A DNA stretch of 14,497 nucleotides from Proteobacteria bacterium UBA6921 (GTDB taxonomy: Bacteria > Pseudomonadota > Gammaproteobacteria > SG8-11): the NCBI GenBank assembly GCA_002450895.1, contig DKAR01000051.1, forward strand, positions 11,745 through 26,241, read 5' to 3'. The first letter of the stretch is position 1. Each line of letters opens with the position of its first letter. Under the pieces are notes generated by a model. It did not search any database and had not been told where the DNA came from. It saw only the letters and a program-made list of their open reading frames with translations. The position numbers and the translations under genes are program-made. Shown here in pieces: positions 6,844 through 13,639 of this stretch.

Positions 6844-7617
6844 ATGACCTTCACGCACGCCTTGGGGCGCGGCACGCTTGCCGCCGCTCTCGCTGTCTCC
6901 ACGGTGGTATTGGCGCCCAACGCCTTTGCCGCTTCCGCCGAGCACTTCAAGACTTATGGCGCGGGCCAACCGAAGCAGAACGAAATGGAGTTCGTTTATT
7001 GGTTCAACTACGTCGCAAAGTCCGACTACAACGAGGAACTTCAAGCTCATACGCTCGAACTTGAGTACGGAATAACCAACGACTGGGCGATCGGTTTTTA
7101 CGGCGACTGGGAAAAACCCAAGGGTGAGTCGCTGCAGTATGTTCAGACCCGCGCGGTGGTTTCCCGTTTCAAACTGTTCAAGAACAACGAGCGGTTTTTT
7201 GATGCCGGCGTCTACTTTGAATACTACGTCCCGCGTGAAGCAGCCAACGGCGGCCAAACGGGTGACAAGCTCGAAGCCCGCATTATCCTTCAGAAGGAAA
7301 CGGACAACTGGGACCTGCGCCTGAATCCCAAGTTCGAAAAAGGCCTGAGTGGACCCAATGTTGAAGAAAGCGTGGAGTTTGAATACGCCGCGGCGCTGTA
7401 TCGCAAGCTGAATCCTACGGCGTATCTCGGTCTCGAAGCCTACGGAAATATGGGCGAAGTCGCCCACATGATTCCGTCCAGAAATGCGCACTATCTGGTT
7501 CCGTCAGCAGAATTCAATCTGGCTCCGGAACTGTGGTGGAACATCGGCGTGGCCTTCGGGATCACCGACGCTGCGGATGATGTAACGCTGAAAACATTCA
7601 TTGAATTTGAGTTTTAG
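6844..7617 (+). CDS. Predicted outer-membrane beta-barrel protein, function unknown
   Basis: The 257-residue protein starts at an ATG with an AGGGAG Shine-Dalgarno 5 bases upstream. An in-frame codon further up (6811) would precede this site and is rejected. Residues 1-29 form a Sec signal peptide with likely cleavage at AFA/ASAEHF. The mature part is a series of alternating hydrophobic/polar stretches rich in Tyr, Trp and Phe, and it ends in F-E-F. A terminal Phe is the usual signal for BAM-dependent insertion of outer-membrane barrels. No catalytic motif is seen and I do not recognise the family beyond this general type; a porin-like or lipid/solute channel role is only a guess. It is the sole plus-strand gene, diverges from queC, converges with queE and has its own terminator, so it is an independent unit placed between two genes of one pathway. 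Confidence 0.85.
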   Translation: MTFTHALGRGTLAAALAVSTVVLAPNAFAASAEHFKTYGAGQPKQNEMEFVYWFNYVAKSDYNEELQAHTLELEYGITNDWAIGFYGDWEKPKGESLQYVQTRAVVSRFKLFKNNERFFDAGVYFEYYVPREAANGGQTGDKLEARIILQKETDNWDLRLNPKFEKGLSGPNVEESVEFEYAAALYRKLNPTAYLGLEAYGNMGEVAHMIPSRNAHYLVPSAEFNLAPELWWNIGVAFGITDAADDVTLKTFIEFEF

Positions 7618-7631
7618 ATCGACCCCTTCGG

Positions 7632-7674
7632 CGAGGCTGCACCGCACTTCCCCGCAGCAGCCTCGTCTTTTTTT
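7632..7674 (+). terminator. Rho-independent terminator of the barrel protein gene
   Basis: A perfect 9-bp stem CGAGGCTGC (7632-7640) and GCAGCCTCG (7657-7665), with a 16-base loop, is followed by TCTTTTTTT on the plus strand. It begins 14 bases after the stop codon. The T-run overlaps the stop codon of the convergent queE gene, so the element also marks the border between the two. Reading on the minus strand there is no T-run, so it is not an obvious terminator for queE. Confidence 0.93.
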
Positions 7675-8350
7675 ACTTTCCTCGCGCGTCACCCCACAGA
7701 ATTTTGTGCAGTTGCAGCTGAAAGCGTACCGGTAACTTGTCGGCAAGTATCCATTCGGCCAGCTCGGATGGGATAAGCACGCCATAGCTGGGAGAGAACA
7801 ACACCTCACAGCGTTCCGTCAGATGGAATTTTTCAATCGTGGACTTCGCGTACAAGTAATCCTGTCGGTCGCAGATCACGAATTTCACCTGATCCCTGGA
7901 AGTGAGCAGCGAGATATTCTCAAAACGATTTTTCCCGGACTCGCCTGAACCCGGCGTCTTGATATCCATGACGCGCACGACCCGCGGATCCACCAGCGCG
8001 ATATCCATTGCACCGCTGGTTTCCAACGATACGTTGTATCCCGCAGTGCAGAGTGCTTCCAGCAACCGAATGCAATTCTTCTGTGCCAACGGCTCGCCGC
8101 CGGTAACGCACACGTGGCGGGCGCCATAACCCGCAACGTCGGCCAAGAGATCGCTGATGCTGCGGGCAACGCCGCCGGTAAATGCATACGCCGTGTCGCA
8201 GTACACACAGCGAAGCGGACAACCGGTAAGGCGTATGAACACGGTCGGCCAGCCAACATCGCGCGCCTCGCCTTGCAGCGAATGGAACACTTCGGTAACG
8301 CGCAGCGTTTCCGTCAGTTCCTGGGCATTGGGTGTGGTCACGGTGTTCAC
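7673..8350 (-). CDS. queE: 7-carboxy-7-deazaguanine synthase QueE (radical SAM)
   Basis: QueE is a radical SAM enzyme that rearranges 6-carboxy-5,6,7,8-tetrahydropterin to 7-carboxy-7-deazaguanine, the substrate of QueC. The 225-residue protein shows the 4Fe-4S motif C-x3-C-x2-C at Cys44, Cys48 and Cys51, preceded by SLQGEARDVGWPTVFIRL (24-41). It also has the VTGGEPL SAM-contacting segment and the typical C-terminal end RFQLQLHKILWGD. The start is a GTG at 8350: an in-frame TAG lies 24 bases upstream and no ATG intervenes. A second GTG three codons on is an alternative. The Shine-Dalgarno is weak. It lies 76 bases after cpoB on the same strand and converges with the barrel protein gene. Confidence 0.96.
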   Translation of the reverse strand: MNTVTTPNAQELTETLRVTEVFHSLQGEARDVGWPTVFIRLTGCPLRCVYCDTAYAFTGGVARSISDLLADVAGYGARHVCVTGGEPLAQKNCIRLLEALCTAGYNVSLETSGAMDIALVDPRVVRVMDIKTPGSGESGKNRFENISLLTSRDQVKFVICDRQDYLYAKSTIEKFHLTERCEVLFSPSYGVLIPSELAEWILADKLPVRFQLQLHKILWGDARGK

Positions 8351-8386
8351 GATGGAGAAAGGTACATTACAGGACTACAGGTGGTC

Positions 8387-8407
8387 TCGCGCCGCATTGG
8401 GGCGCGA
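8387..8407 (-). other. Stem-loop between cpoB and queE
   Basis: A perfect 7-bp stem TCGCGCC/GGCGCGA with a 7-base loop lies 20 bases after the cpoB stop codon. No T-run follows on the minus strand. It is therefore not a standard intrinsic terminator; it might stabilise the end of the tol-pal message or be a Rho-associated structure. Transcription into queE remains possible. Confidence 0.4.
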
Positions 8408-8426
8408 CTCCCAAATTGATCTCGCG

Positions 8427-9224
8427 TCAGTGTCCTTCGCGCTTCAACTGTTCAAGGCGCTGGGCCGCCACCTGCGCCTGCGAAGTATTCGGGAACTTGG
8501 TCACCACCTCGTTGAGCGCCTGCGATGATTTGTCCCAGGTGCCCATTTCAAAGTGCGTCAAACCCAGCTTGAGCAGTGCATCCGAGTACTTCGGCGTGGT
8601 CGGGCCTTGAGTGACGATGGTCTGAAATTGTGCAAGCGCGGAATCATAGCTGCGCTGAACAAAGTACGCCTCGCCAAGCCAGTAGCGTGCGTTAGCGGCA
8701 TTGTCACCCGTGGGATATTGCTTGATGAACTCCTCAAACTGGGGAATGGCCTCGTCGTACTTTCCATCGCGCAGCAATCCGAATGCCGCATCGTAGGCCG
8801 CGCGCTGTGCAGCAGCGGCTTGGGCCTGAGCCTGTGCATTGGGATCGACAGGCGCCGCTGAAGTGGCTCCCGTTTCGAGCTTTCGGATACGACGATCCAG
8901 ATCGAGATACATCTCTTTCTGTTTGCGTTTGAGTTCGTCGATGGAGTGATTGAGAACTTCCGCATCACCCTGGAGTTTCTGCAACTCCTTCTGCAGGGAA
9001 TTAATGCGGTTGGCAAAATCTTCCAGCGTCTGATTCTCAAGGACACGCTCAATCTTGCTCACGCGTTCGTCGAGGCTTGGTCCCCCTCGAACACGTGAAC
9101 CACCCGCAGTAATGTCGATGACAGGAGCCGCGGCGGGCTGTGCAGCCCAAACGGCGCTGGCGGTGCAAACGAAAACGCCGGCGACGCCGGCGATCTTCGC
9201 GATTGAGAAACTTATGTAACGCAT
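8427..9224 (-). CDS. cpoB: Cell division coordinator CpoB (YbgF), Tol-Pal associated periplasmic TPR protein
   Basis: CpoB is the periplasmic protein that links Tol-Pal activity to septal peptidoglycan synthesis by PBP1B, as shown in E. coli. From the ATG at 9224 the protein has 265 residues. It has a Sec signal peptide ending near AVWA/AQPA (residue 27), a charged coiled coil at about 52-117 (the trimerisation region) and an Ala/Gln-rich linker at about 118-142. Three tetratricopeptide repeats follow at about 143-262, each with the G-x-Y-D-x-A type pattern. A TTG six codons upstream (9242) keeps the frame open and cannot be excluded, but the ATG gives a cleaner signal peptide. It follows pal by 36 bases and is the last gene of the tol-pal block. 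Confidence 0.94.
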   Translation of the reverse strand: MRYISFSIAKIAGVAGVFVCTASAVWAAQPAAAPVIDITAGGSRVRGGPSLDERVSKIERVLENQTLEDFANRINSLQKELQKLQGDAEVLNHSIDELKRKQKEMYLDLDRRIRKLETGATSAAPVDPNAQAQAQAAAAQRAAYDAAFGLLRDGKYDEAIPQFEEFIKQYPTGDNAANARYWLGEAYFVQRSYDSALAQFQTIVTQGPTTPKYSDALLKLGLTHFEMGTWDKSSQALNEVVTKFPNTSQAQVAAQRLEQLKREGH

Positions 9225-9260
9225 CGTCAAAATATTCCGCAACCGAGGCGGTCAGCGAAC

Positions 9261-9818
9261 TTACTTGCTGTAGGAAAATACCGCGCGACGATTTTGCCAC
9301 CAGGAATTTTCATCATGGCCAAGTGCCACAGGGCGCATTTCACCGAAGCTGATTACTTCGATCTGCTTGTCGGAGACACCCTGCAATTTCAGCAGCTGCC
9401 GGACCGATCCCGCACGGCGGTCGCCGAGGCCGATGTTGTATTCGGGCGTACCGCGTTCATCACAATGACCTTCAATAGTGACCTTCGTCGACGGGTTTTT
9501 GGTCAGATAGGCTGCGTGTGCAAGGACCGTTTCACGAAATTCCGGTTTGATGTCGAAAGCATCGAAGTCAAAGTAAACGACGTTCTTCATTGCATCCGGA
9601 CCGGATGCCGTCTCTTTGCTGCCTGCCTGCGTATCAATCGGGGTTGCTGCACCCGCTCCCGCTCCAGCATCACCCGCAGTCGATGAACCGTCTTTTGGAG
9701 CCGCGGTTCCCGCTCCGGGTTTTCCGGCATCGGCTGGCTTGTCCGGGGTCGATTCGCATCCCACCAACAACAAGACAGGGAGCACCATCACTGCGGCGAT
9801 TATTTTTAAAGTCTTCAT
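9261..9818 (-). CDS. pal: Peptidoglycan-associated lipoprotein Pal
   Basis: Pal is anchored in the outer membrane by its lipidated N-terminus and binds peptidoglycan and TolB. The chosen ATG gives 185 residues and is supported by an AAGGAGT Shine-Dalgarno 5 bases upstream. A longer open frame to 9866 runs into the tolB end and is rejected. A lipobox (L-V-G-C, Cys21) ends the signal sequence. A low-complexity Ala/Gly/Pro linker follows at about 27-66. The OmpA-type domain starts near 78 with VVYFDFD, has GHCDERGTPEYN (117-128) with the peptidoglycan-binding Asp/Arg residues and DRRA at 133-136, and ends with NRRAVFSY. The gene lies 32 bases after tolB. Confidence 0.97.
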   Translation of the reverse strand: MKTLKIIAAVMVLPVLLLVGCESTPDKPADAGKPGAGTAAPKDGSSTAGDAGAGAGAATPIDTQAGSKETASGPDAMKNVVYFDFDAFDIKPEFRETVLAHAAYLTKNPSTKVTIEGHCDERGTPEYNIGLGDRRAGSVRQLLKLQGVSDKQIEVISFGEMRPVALGHDENSWWQNRRAVFSYSK

Positions 9819-9823
9819 GAAAC

Positions 9824-9830
9824 ACTCCTT
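9824..9830 (-). promoter_or_regulatory. Ribosome binding site that fixes the pal start
   Basis: AAGGAGT on the minus strand lies 5 bases before the ATG at 9818. It decides the start against a longer open frame beginning at 9866. Confidence 0.85.
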
Positions 9831-9850
9831 TGAACGGGTTTTCTCAAAAA

Positions 9851-11173
9851 CTAAAACGGCGACCACGCAGGCTCACGTACACTCTTCCCCTGCTCGGACA
9901 ACGGAAAATCGAAACGGCCATCAACCGAGACTGCGGAAAGCACTTCCTCACCCGTCTTGAGATACGTGCGGGCGTACAAAATCATGCTTCCATTGGGCGC
10001 AAAACTTGGGGATTCGTCCAACTTGCCTTCGGTTAAAACTCGTACCTGACCAGTTTCAAGCTCCAGCACGGCGATTCTGTATTCTCCACCATTTCCTTGG
10101 ACTGTGGCTAGTAGTTTTCCGTCCGGTGAATACACAGCTCGATCATTTTCGTTGCCCTGAAATGTGACGCGTTCTTCCTTTCCACCGCCCACGGGCTTGC
10201 GATAAATCTGCACACGACCCGAGCGGTCCGACGTGAACGCAATATATTTTCCGTCTGGAGACCAGGCGGGATATGTCTCAATCGCCCAGTGGTCAGTAAA
10301 CCGCGTGAGGTTCTTGGTCTGGAGATCCAGCACATAGATGTCAAAATTCGAATTGCCGCCGGGCTTCTTGTTCTGCATTGCCAGCGCGAGTTTTTTTCCG
10401 TCGGGCGACCATGCCGGCGCACCGTTGTGGCCCAGCGCCTGCGAGACGATTTCACGCGTCCCGGAAGCCACGTCCTGAACGTATACGACAGCGTGATTGC
10501 CTTCAAAGCGGGCATACGCGAGCTTGGTTCCATCCGGAGACCACGCTGGTGACAGCACTTCTGTCGTGGAAACCAGAATCTCGCGTGGATTTTCGCCGTC
10601 CGCATCGGCGACGACCAGCGCATAGCGGGTCTTGCCTTGCGTACGGGTTAACGTGACATACGCAATGCGCGTATTGAACGCACCACGCACCCCGATAAGT
10701 GTTTCGTACACGATGTCGGAGATCTGGTGAGCCACAATGCGCATGCGATCAAACGTCGCTGCAACATTGAACGCGACCATCTGACGGCCTTTGAAAACGT
10801 TAAACAGATAGAACTGGACGTCATAGCCTGTTGCATTGGGGCGAATACTGCCGATGAGCAGGTTGTCCTGATTGAGCAAACGCCAGTCGCGGAAATTCAC
10901 CTGCGACGGATCCGACGGCTTGGCAACGGACTCGAAATCGCGCGCCGGCAGGACCCGAAATCGTCCACTGCGCCCAAGATCAGCCGAGACGATCTTGGCA
11001 ATATCTTCCGGCGGCGGCCCGGCGCCTTCCCACGCAAACGGTATGACGGCGATCGGAATGGTGCCTTGAACGCCTTCGGTAATTTCGATCGTGAGCGTCG
11101 CGGACACGCTTTGAGCAAACGCGGACACGAAGAGCGCGAAACAAAACCGGTAAAACGAGACTTTCGACTTCAT
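9851..11173 (-). CDS. tolB: Tol-Pal system translocation protein TolB
   Basis: TolB is a periplasmic protein that cycles between Pal and TolA. The 440-residue length matches the family. A signal peptide of about 25 residues is likely cut at SVSA/TLTIE, leaving the short N-terminal segment that in E. coli forms the TolA-binding TolB box. An alpha/beta N-terminal domain at about 27-165 is followed by a beta-propeller made of PD40-type repeats, recognised by recurring WSPDG or SPDG (for example SPDGTKLAYARF and SPDGKYIAFTSD) and ending with AWSPF. The protein has about six blades by eye. The ATG has only a weak Shine-Dalgarno. A candidate promoter lies 53 to 81 bases upstream, in the gap after tolA, so tolB-pal-cpoB may be expressed both from this promoter and by read-through. 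Confidence 0.97.
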   Translation of the reverse strand: MKSKVSFYRFCFALFVSAFAQSVSATLTIEITEGVQGTIPIAVIPFAWEGAGPPPEDIAKIVSADLGRSGRFRVLPARDFESVAKPSDPSQVNFRDWRLLNQDNLLIGSIRPNATGYDVQFYLFNVFKGRQMVAFNVAATFDRMRIVAHQISDIVYETLIGVRGAFNTRIAYVTLTRTQGKTRYALVVADADGENPREILVSTTEVLSPAWSPDGTKLAYARFEGNHAVVYVQDVASGTREIVSQALGHNGAPAWSPDGKKLALAMQNKKPGGNSNFDIYVLDLQTKNLTRFTDHWAIETYPAWSPDGKYIAFTSDRSGRVQIYRKPVGGGKEERVTFQGNENDRAVYSPDGKLLATVQGNGGEYRIAVLELETGQVRVLTEGKLDESPSFAPNGSMILYARTYLKTGEEVLSAVSVDGRFDFPLSEQGKSVREPAWSPF

Positions 11174-11225
11174 CGGCGGCGGTTAATCGTCATCGATGGA
11201 ACATTAAGAAGCGGCAGAAGTGGCG

Positions 11226-11254
11226 AAAATACCACTCGTGGACCGGATGCTCAA
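11226..11254 (-). promoter_or_regulatory. Candidate sigma-70 promoter for tolB-pal-cpoB
   Basis: On the minus strand TTGAGC (11249-11254), a 17-base spacer and TATTTT (11226-11231) form a promoter-like pair. Each hexamer matches consensus at 4 of 6 positions, and TGG just before the -10 gives an extended -10. The spacer holds the inverted repeat CCAC-GA-GTGG, which might be an operator or chance. In E. coli a second promoter ahead of tolB is also known, which supports the placement. Confidence 0.5.
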
Positions 11255-11265
11255 CCTTTGGCGTG

Positions 11266-12117
11266 TTATTTTGCTTCCGGCGCAAAACGGAAATTGAAAT
11301 CGCGGAACTCGTCAAACTCGGCAGGATCACTCGGCACCGGCAACGGCGACGCCTTCGCAACCGCGTTCTCGACGGAGTTTTTGAAGATCTCATCCGCGTT
11401 ACACTTGCTCACAGTTTGCGACACAATTTCGCCACCGGGCAGCAAATTGACGCGAACTTCGCAGAAAGAGCCCGGCGAAAAATTTGTCGGCGTATTCCAG
11501 AGCCCCTGCACTTTGGATTGAATTTTTGCCGCCCATTCCTTGACCACACCTTCAACGCGTTTGCGCCGTGCAGCATCGGCAGCTGCTTTCTGTTTTGCTG
11601 CGGCTTCGTCCTGTTCCTTCTTCTTGCGGGACTCTTCTTCCATCTGTCGCTGCAGTGCAAGCTTGTTCACTTCATCCTGTTTCGCCTTGCGCTCCGTCTC
11701 CAGCTTCTTGAGCTGTTCCGCCTCTTTTGCGGCGCGTTCCGCGTCCGCCTTTTTCTTTTTCTCAAGCGCGGCGAGATTCTGCTTCTCTTGCTCTTTCTTC
11801 TGTTTCAGCTCCGCCAGGCGCTCCTCCTCAGCCTGGCGTTTCTTGCGCGCGCGGTCCGCTTCGGTCTCGAGCGAGCGCTGGTACTTCTCCTCTTCGCGAC
11901 GCTTGCGTTCCTCGATCTTCTTCAGCTTGTCGAGTTCCGCCTCGATTTTCTTTTCGTCCACGGCGGTGGCCTGGATGATATCCACCTCCGGCGCTTGCGT
12001 ATTGCTCAGCTTGGGCGCGAACTCCAGGCTAGCCACAAACATGACTCCGAACGCGATATGAACCAGCACGGACAACGCTGCCGGCACCGCTTTATCGCGC
12101 TTGAAGTTCTTGTTCAT
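11266..12117 (-). CDS. tolA: Tol-Pal system inner membrane protein TolA
   Basis: TolA spans the periplasm, driven by TolQR, and contacts TolB and Pal. The 283-residue protein has one N-terminal membrane segment at about 10-32 containing the S-x3-H pattern (Ser16, His20) needed for contact with TolQR in E. coli. A long Lys/Glu/Ala-rich helical domain follows at about 54-187. Domain III at about 188-283 is TonB-like, has Trp195 and Trp207, and carries Cys219 and Cys239, which probably form the disulfide known in E. coli TolA. It is much shorter than the E. coli protein (about 420 residues), because the helical domain is reduced; this is common outside enterics. The start overlaps the tolR stop by 4 bases (ATGA), so the two are translationally coupled. 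Repetitive codons here create long false frames on the other strand. Confidence 0.96.
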   Translation of the reverse strand: MNKNFKRDKAVPAALSVLVHIAFGVMFVASLEFAPKLSNTQAPEVDIIQATAVDEKKIEAELDKLKKIEERKRREEEKYQRSLETEADRARKKRQAEEERLAELKQKKEQEKQNLAALEKKKKADAERAAKEAEQLKKLETERKAKQDEVNKLALQRQMEEESRKKKEQDEAAAKQKAAADAARRKRVEGVVKEWAAKIQSKVQGLWNTPTNFSPGSFCEVRVNLLPGGEIVSQTVSKCNADEIFKNSVENAVAKASPLPVPSDPAEFDEFRDFNFRFAPEAK

Positions 12118-12557
12118 TTCACATTCACCGTTTCGGGCGCTTCCGTGACCAAGCCCACTTGCGGCGCGCCCGCCTTCTGCAACAAGGCCATGGCGACAAC
12201 CACTTTTCCATAATTCACGTCCTTGTCGGCGCGCACCATGACGGGCGTCCCGGGTTGATTGCGCAGCACCGCCGCAACGCGCGCGACAAGCAGTTCGTGG
12301 TCAATCGGCTTCTCCTGTTCATCGCCGATATTCACGAAATAATTCCCTTGCTTGTTCACGGTCACGACCAAAGGTTCCTTGGTGTCCGCAGACAACGGTT
12401 CGGCGGCGGCTTTTGGCAATTCCACCTGCACACCTTGCGTCAGCAATGGTGCGGTGATCATGAATATGACCAGCAGCACGAGCATGACGTCGATGTACGG
12501 AACGACGTTGATCTCCGCCATCGTGCGGCGTTTGCCGCGCTTCTGCGTCTCAGCCAT
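12114..12557 (-). CDS. tolR: Tol-Pal system protein TolR (ExbD/TolR family)
   Basis: TolR is an inner membrane protein that with TolQ forms the proton-driven motor for TolA. The 147-residue protein has the family's short cytoplasmic N-terminus, a single membrane helix at about 20-38 and a periplasmic ExbD-like domain. The helix holds Asp23 in VPYIDVMLVLLV, the position of the essential proton-carrying Asp23 of E. coli TolR. ITAPLLTQGVQVELPKA follows as usual. The gene overlaps tolQ by 8 bases and tolA by 4, indicating a tightly coupled operon. Confidence 0.97.
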   Translation of the reverse strand: MAETQKRGKRRTMAEINVVPYIDVMLVLLVIFMITAPLLTQGVQVELPKAAAEPLSADTKEPLVVTVNKQGNYFVNIGDEQEKPIDHELLVARVAAVLRNQPGTPVMVRADKDVNYGKVVVAMALLQKAGAPQVGLVTEAPETVNVK

Positions 12558-13230
12558 GTTTCAGCGCCTGGCGTTGCAGGATATTCGAGAATTCTTCGAG
12601 GAACGTGCTATAGCGGTTTTCCAATCGCTCCACCTCATTGACGAACCGGTTGTAGGCGATCACCGCAGGAATTGCAGCAAATAACCCCATTGCAGTGGCA
12701 ATCAAGGCCTCTGCAATTCCCGGCGCCACCATGCCCAGCGTGGCCTGTTTTACGTTTCCGAGTGCACGAAACGAATTCATGATGCCCCACACCGTTCCAA
12801 ACAATCCGACGTACGGGCTGGTGGAACCCACGGTACCCAGAAAAGGCAGATTGGTTTCGAGGCGATCGATTTCCCGCGACAAAGCGATGCGCATGGCACG
12901 CTGCGCACCTTCCAATACTGCCGAAGGTTCCGCGCTGTGCTGTTGTCGCAGCCGAGCGAATTCACGAAAACCCGACTCAAAGATCATCTCCATTCCAGCG
13001 CGGTTGGTTTGCCGTCCGGCGATATTGGAGTACAGCTGCGTCAGATCATTTCCGGACCAGAATTTGTCTTCAAATACGTCGGCTTCCTTGCGCGCATCTT
13101 TCAATACGCGCGCCTTGCGAAACATGCGCGCCCAGGACACGAGGGAGACGATCAGCAGCAAGGCCATGACCAGTTGCACCAGGTGGCTGGCATTGAGGAT
13201 CAGATGCAGGATGGAAAGATCAAGATTCAC
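12550..13230 (-). CDS. tolQ: Tol-Pal system protein TolQ (ExbB/MotA family)
   Basis: TolQ forms the inner membrane channel ring of the motor. The 226-residue protein has three membrane segments at about 14-34, 133-158 and 168-192. The second and third carry the conserved Thr146 and Thr179, matching E. coli Thr145 and Thr178, in GLFGTVWGIM and ALIATAMGL. The start is a GTG at 13230 with a strong GGGAGGT Shine-Dalgarno 5 bases upstream. That site lies inside the end of ybgC, and the two frames overlap by 11 bases. Confidence 0.97.
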   Translation of the reverse strand: MNLDLSILHLILNASHLVQLVMALLLIVSLVSWARMFRKARVLKDARKEADVFEDKFWSGNDLTQLYSNIAGRQTNRAGMEMIFESGFREFARLRQQHSAEPSAVLEGAQRAMRIALSREIDRLETNLPFLGTVGSTSPYVGLFGTVWGIMNSFRALGNVKQATLGMVAPGIAEALIATAMGLFAAIPAVIAYNRFVNEVERLENRYSTFLEEFSNILQRQALKHG

Positions 13231-13636
13231 TGTTTACCTCCCTGAGAATTTTTTCCGGAATCGCCTTCGGACGCATTGTGTTGGCATCCAGACAGGCGAT
13301 TTTTACAACCCCGGTGCAAAGTTCGACAACTGTGCCACCCTGGTCCCGGAAAATCTTTTGATCAAACACCAGGCTCGCCTTGCGAACTTCAGAGATGCGG
13401 GCCGTGACACCAAGCAATTCGTTAAACCGCGCCGGCTGCAGATATTCGACGGCAATCGACCGCACGGCGAACAGGATCCCTTCATCACGAATCAGTGCGT
13501 CCTGTTCGAAACCCGAACGGCGCAAGAGTTCCGTGCGCGCACGTTCCATGAAACGCAGGTAATTCGCGTAATAAACGACGCCGCCACTGTCGGTATCCTC
13601 GTAGTAAACGCGTACCGGCCAGGAAAATTCTGTCAT
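13220..13636 (-). CDS. ybgC: Tol-Pal associated acyl-CoA thioesterase YbgC
   Basis: YbgC is a cytoplasmic hotdog-fold thioesterase that hydrolyses acyl-CoA esters and is encoded with tol-pal in many Gram-negative bacteria. The 138-residue length is typical. The signature YYEDTDSGGVVYYANYLRF near the N-terminus contains Asp16, matching the catalytic Asp18 of E. coli YbgC. FMERARTELLR follows as in the family. It starts 3 bases after the ruvB stop codon and overlaps tolQ by 11 bases, so it probably belongs to one transcript with both. Confidence 0.96.
   Translation of the reverse strand: MTEFSWPVRVYYEDTDSGGVVYYANYLRFMERARTELLRRSGFEQDALIRDEGILFAVRSIAVEYLQPARFNELLGVTARISEVRKASLVFDQKIFRDQGGTVVELCTGVVKIACLDANTMRPKAIPEKILREVNSES
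13236..13242 (-). promoter_or_regulatory. Strong ribosome binding site that fixes the GTG start of tolQ
   Basis: GGGAGGT on the minus strand lies 5 bases before the GTG at 13230. It is the best Shine-Dalgarno in the tol block and compensates for the non-ATG start. Confidence 0.85.
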
Positions 13637-13639
13637 GCG

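Noticed and set aside
8387..8407. Stem-loop after cpoB as an intrinsic terminator
   Set aside because: The stem is good but no T-run follows on the minus strand, so I list it only as a stem-loop.
9819..9866. Longer N-terminus of pal
   Set aside because: It would put extra charged residues before a clean lipoprotein signal sequence and overlap tolB, while a strong Shine-Dalgarno marks the ATG at 9818.
11263..12213. A 316-codon plus-strand open frame opposite tolA, rich in Leu and Phe
   Set aside because: It is the mirror of the Lys/Glu/Ala-rich tolA helical domain. The repetitive codons leave the opposite strand without stops; no ribosome site or family pattern is seen.
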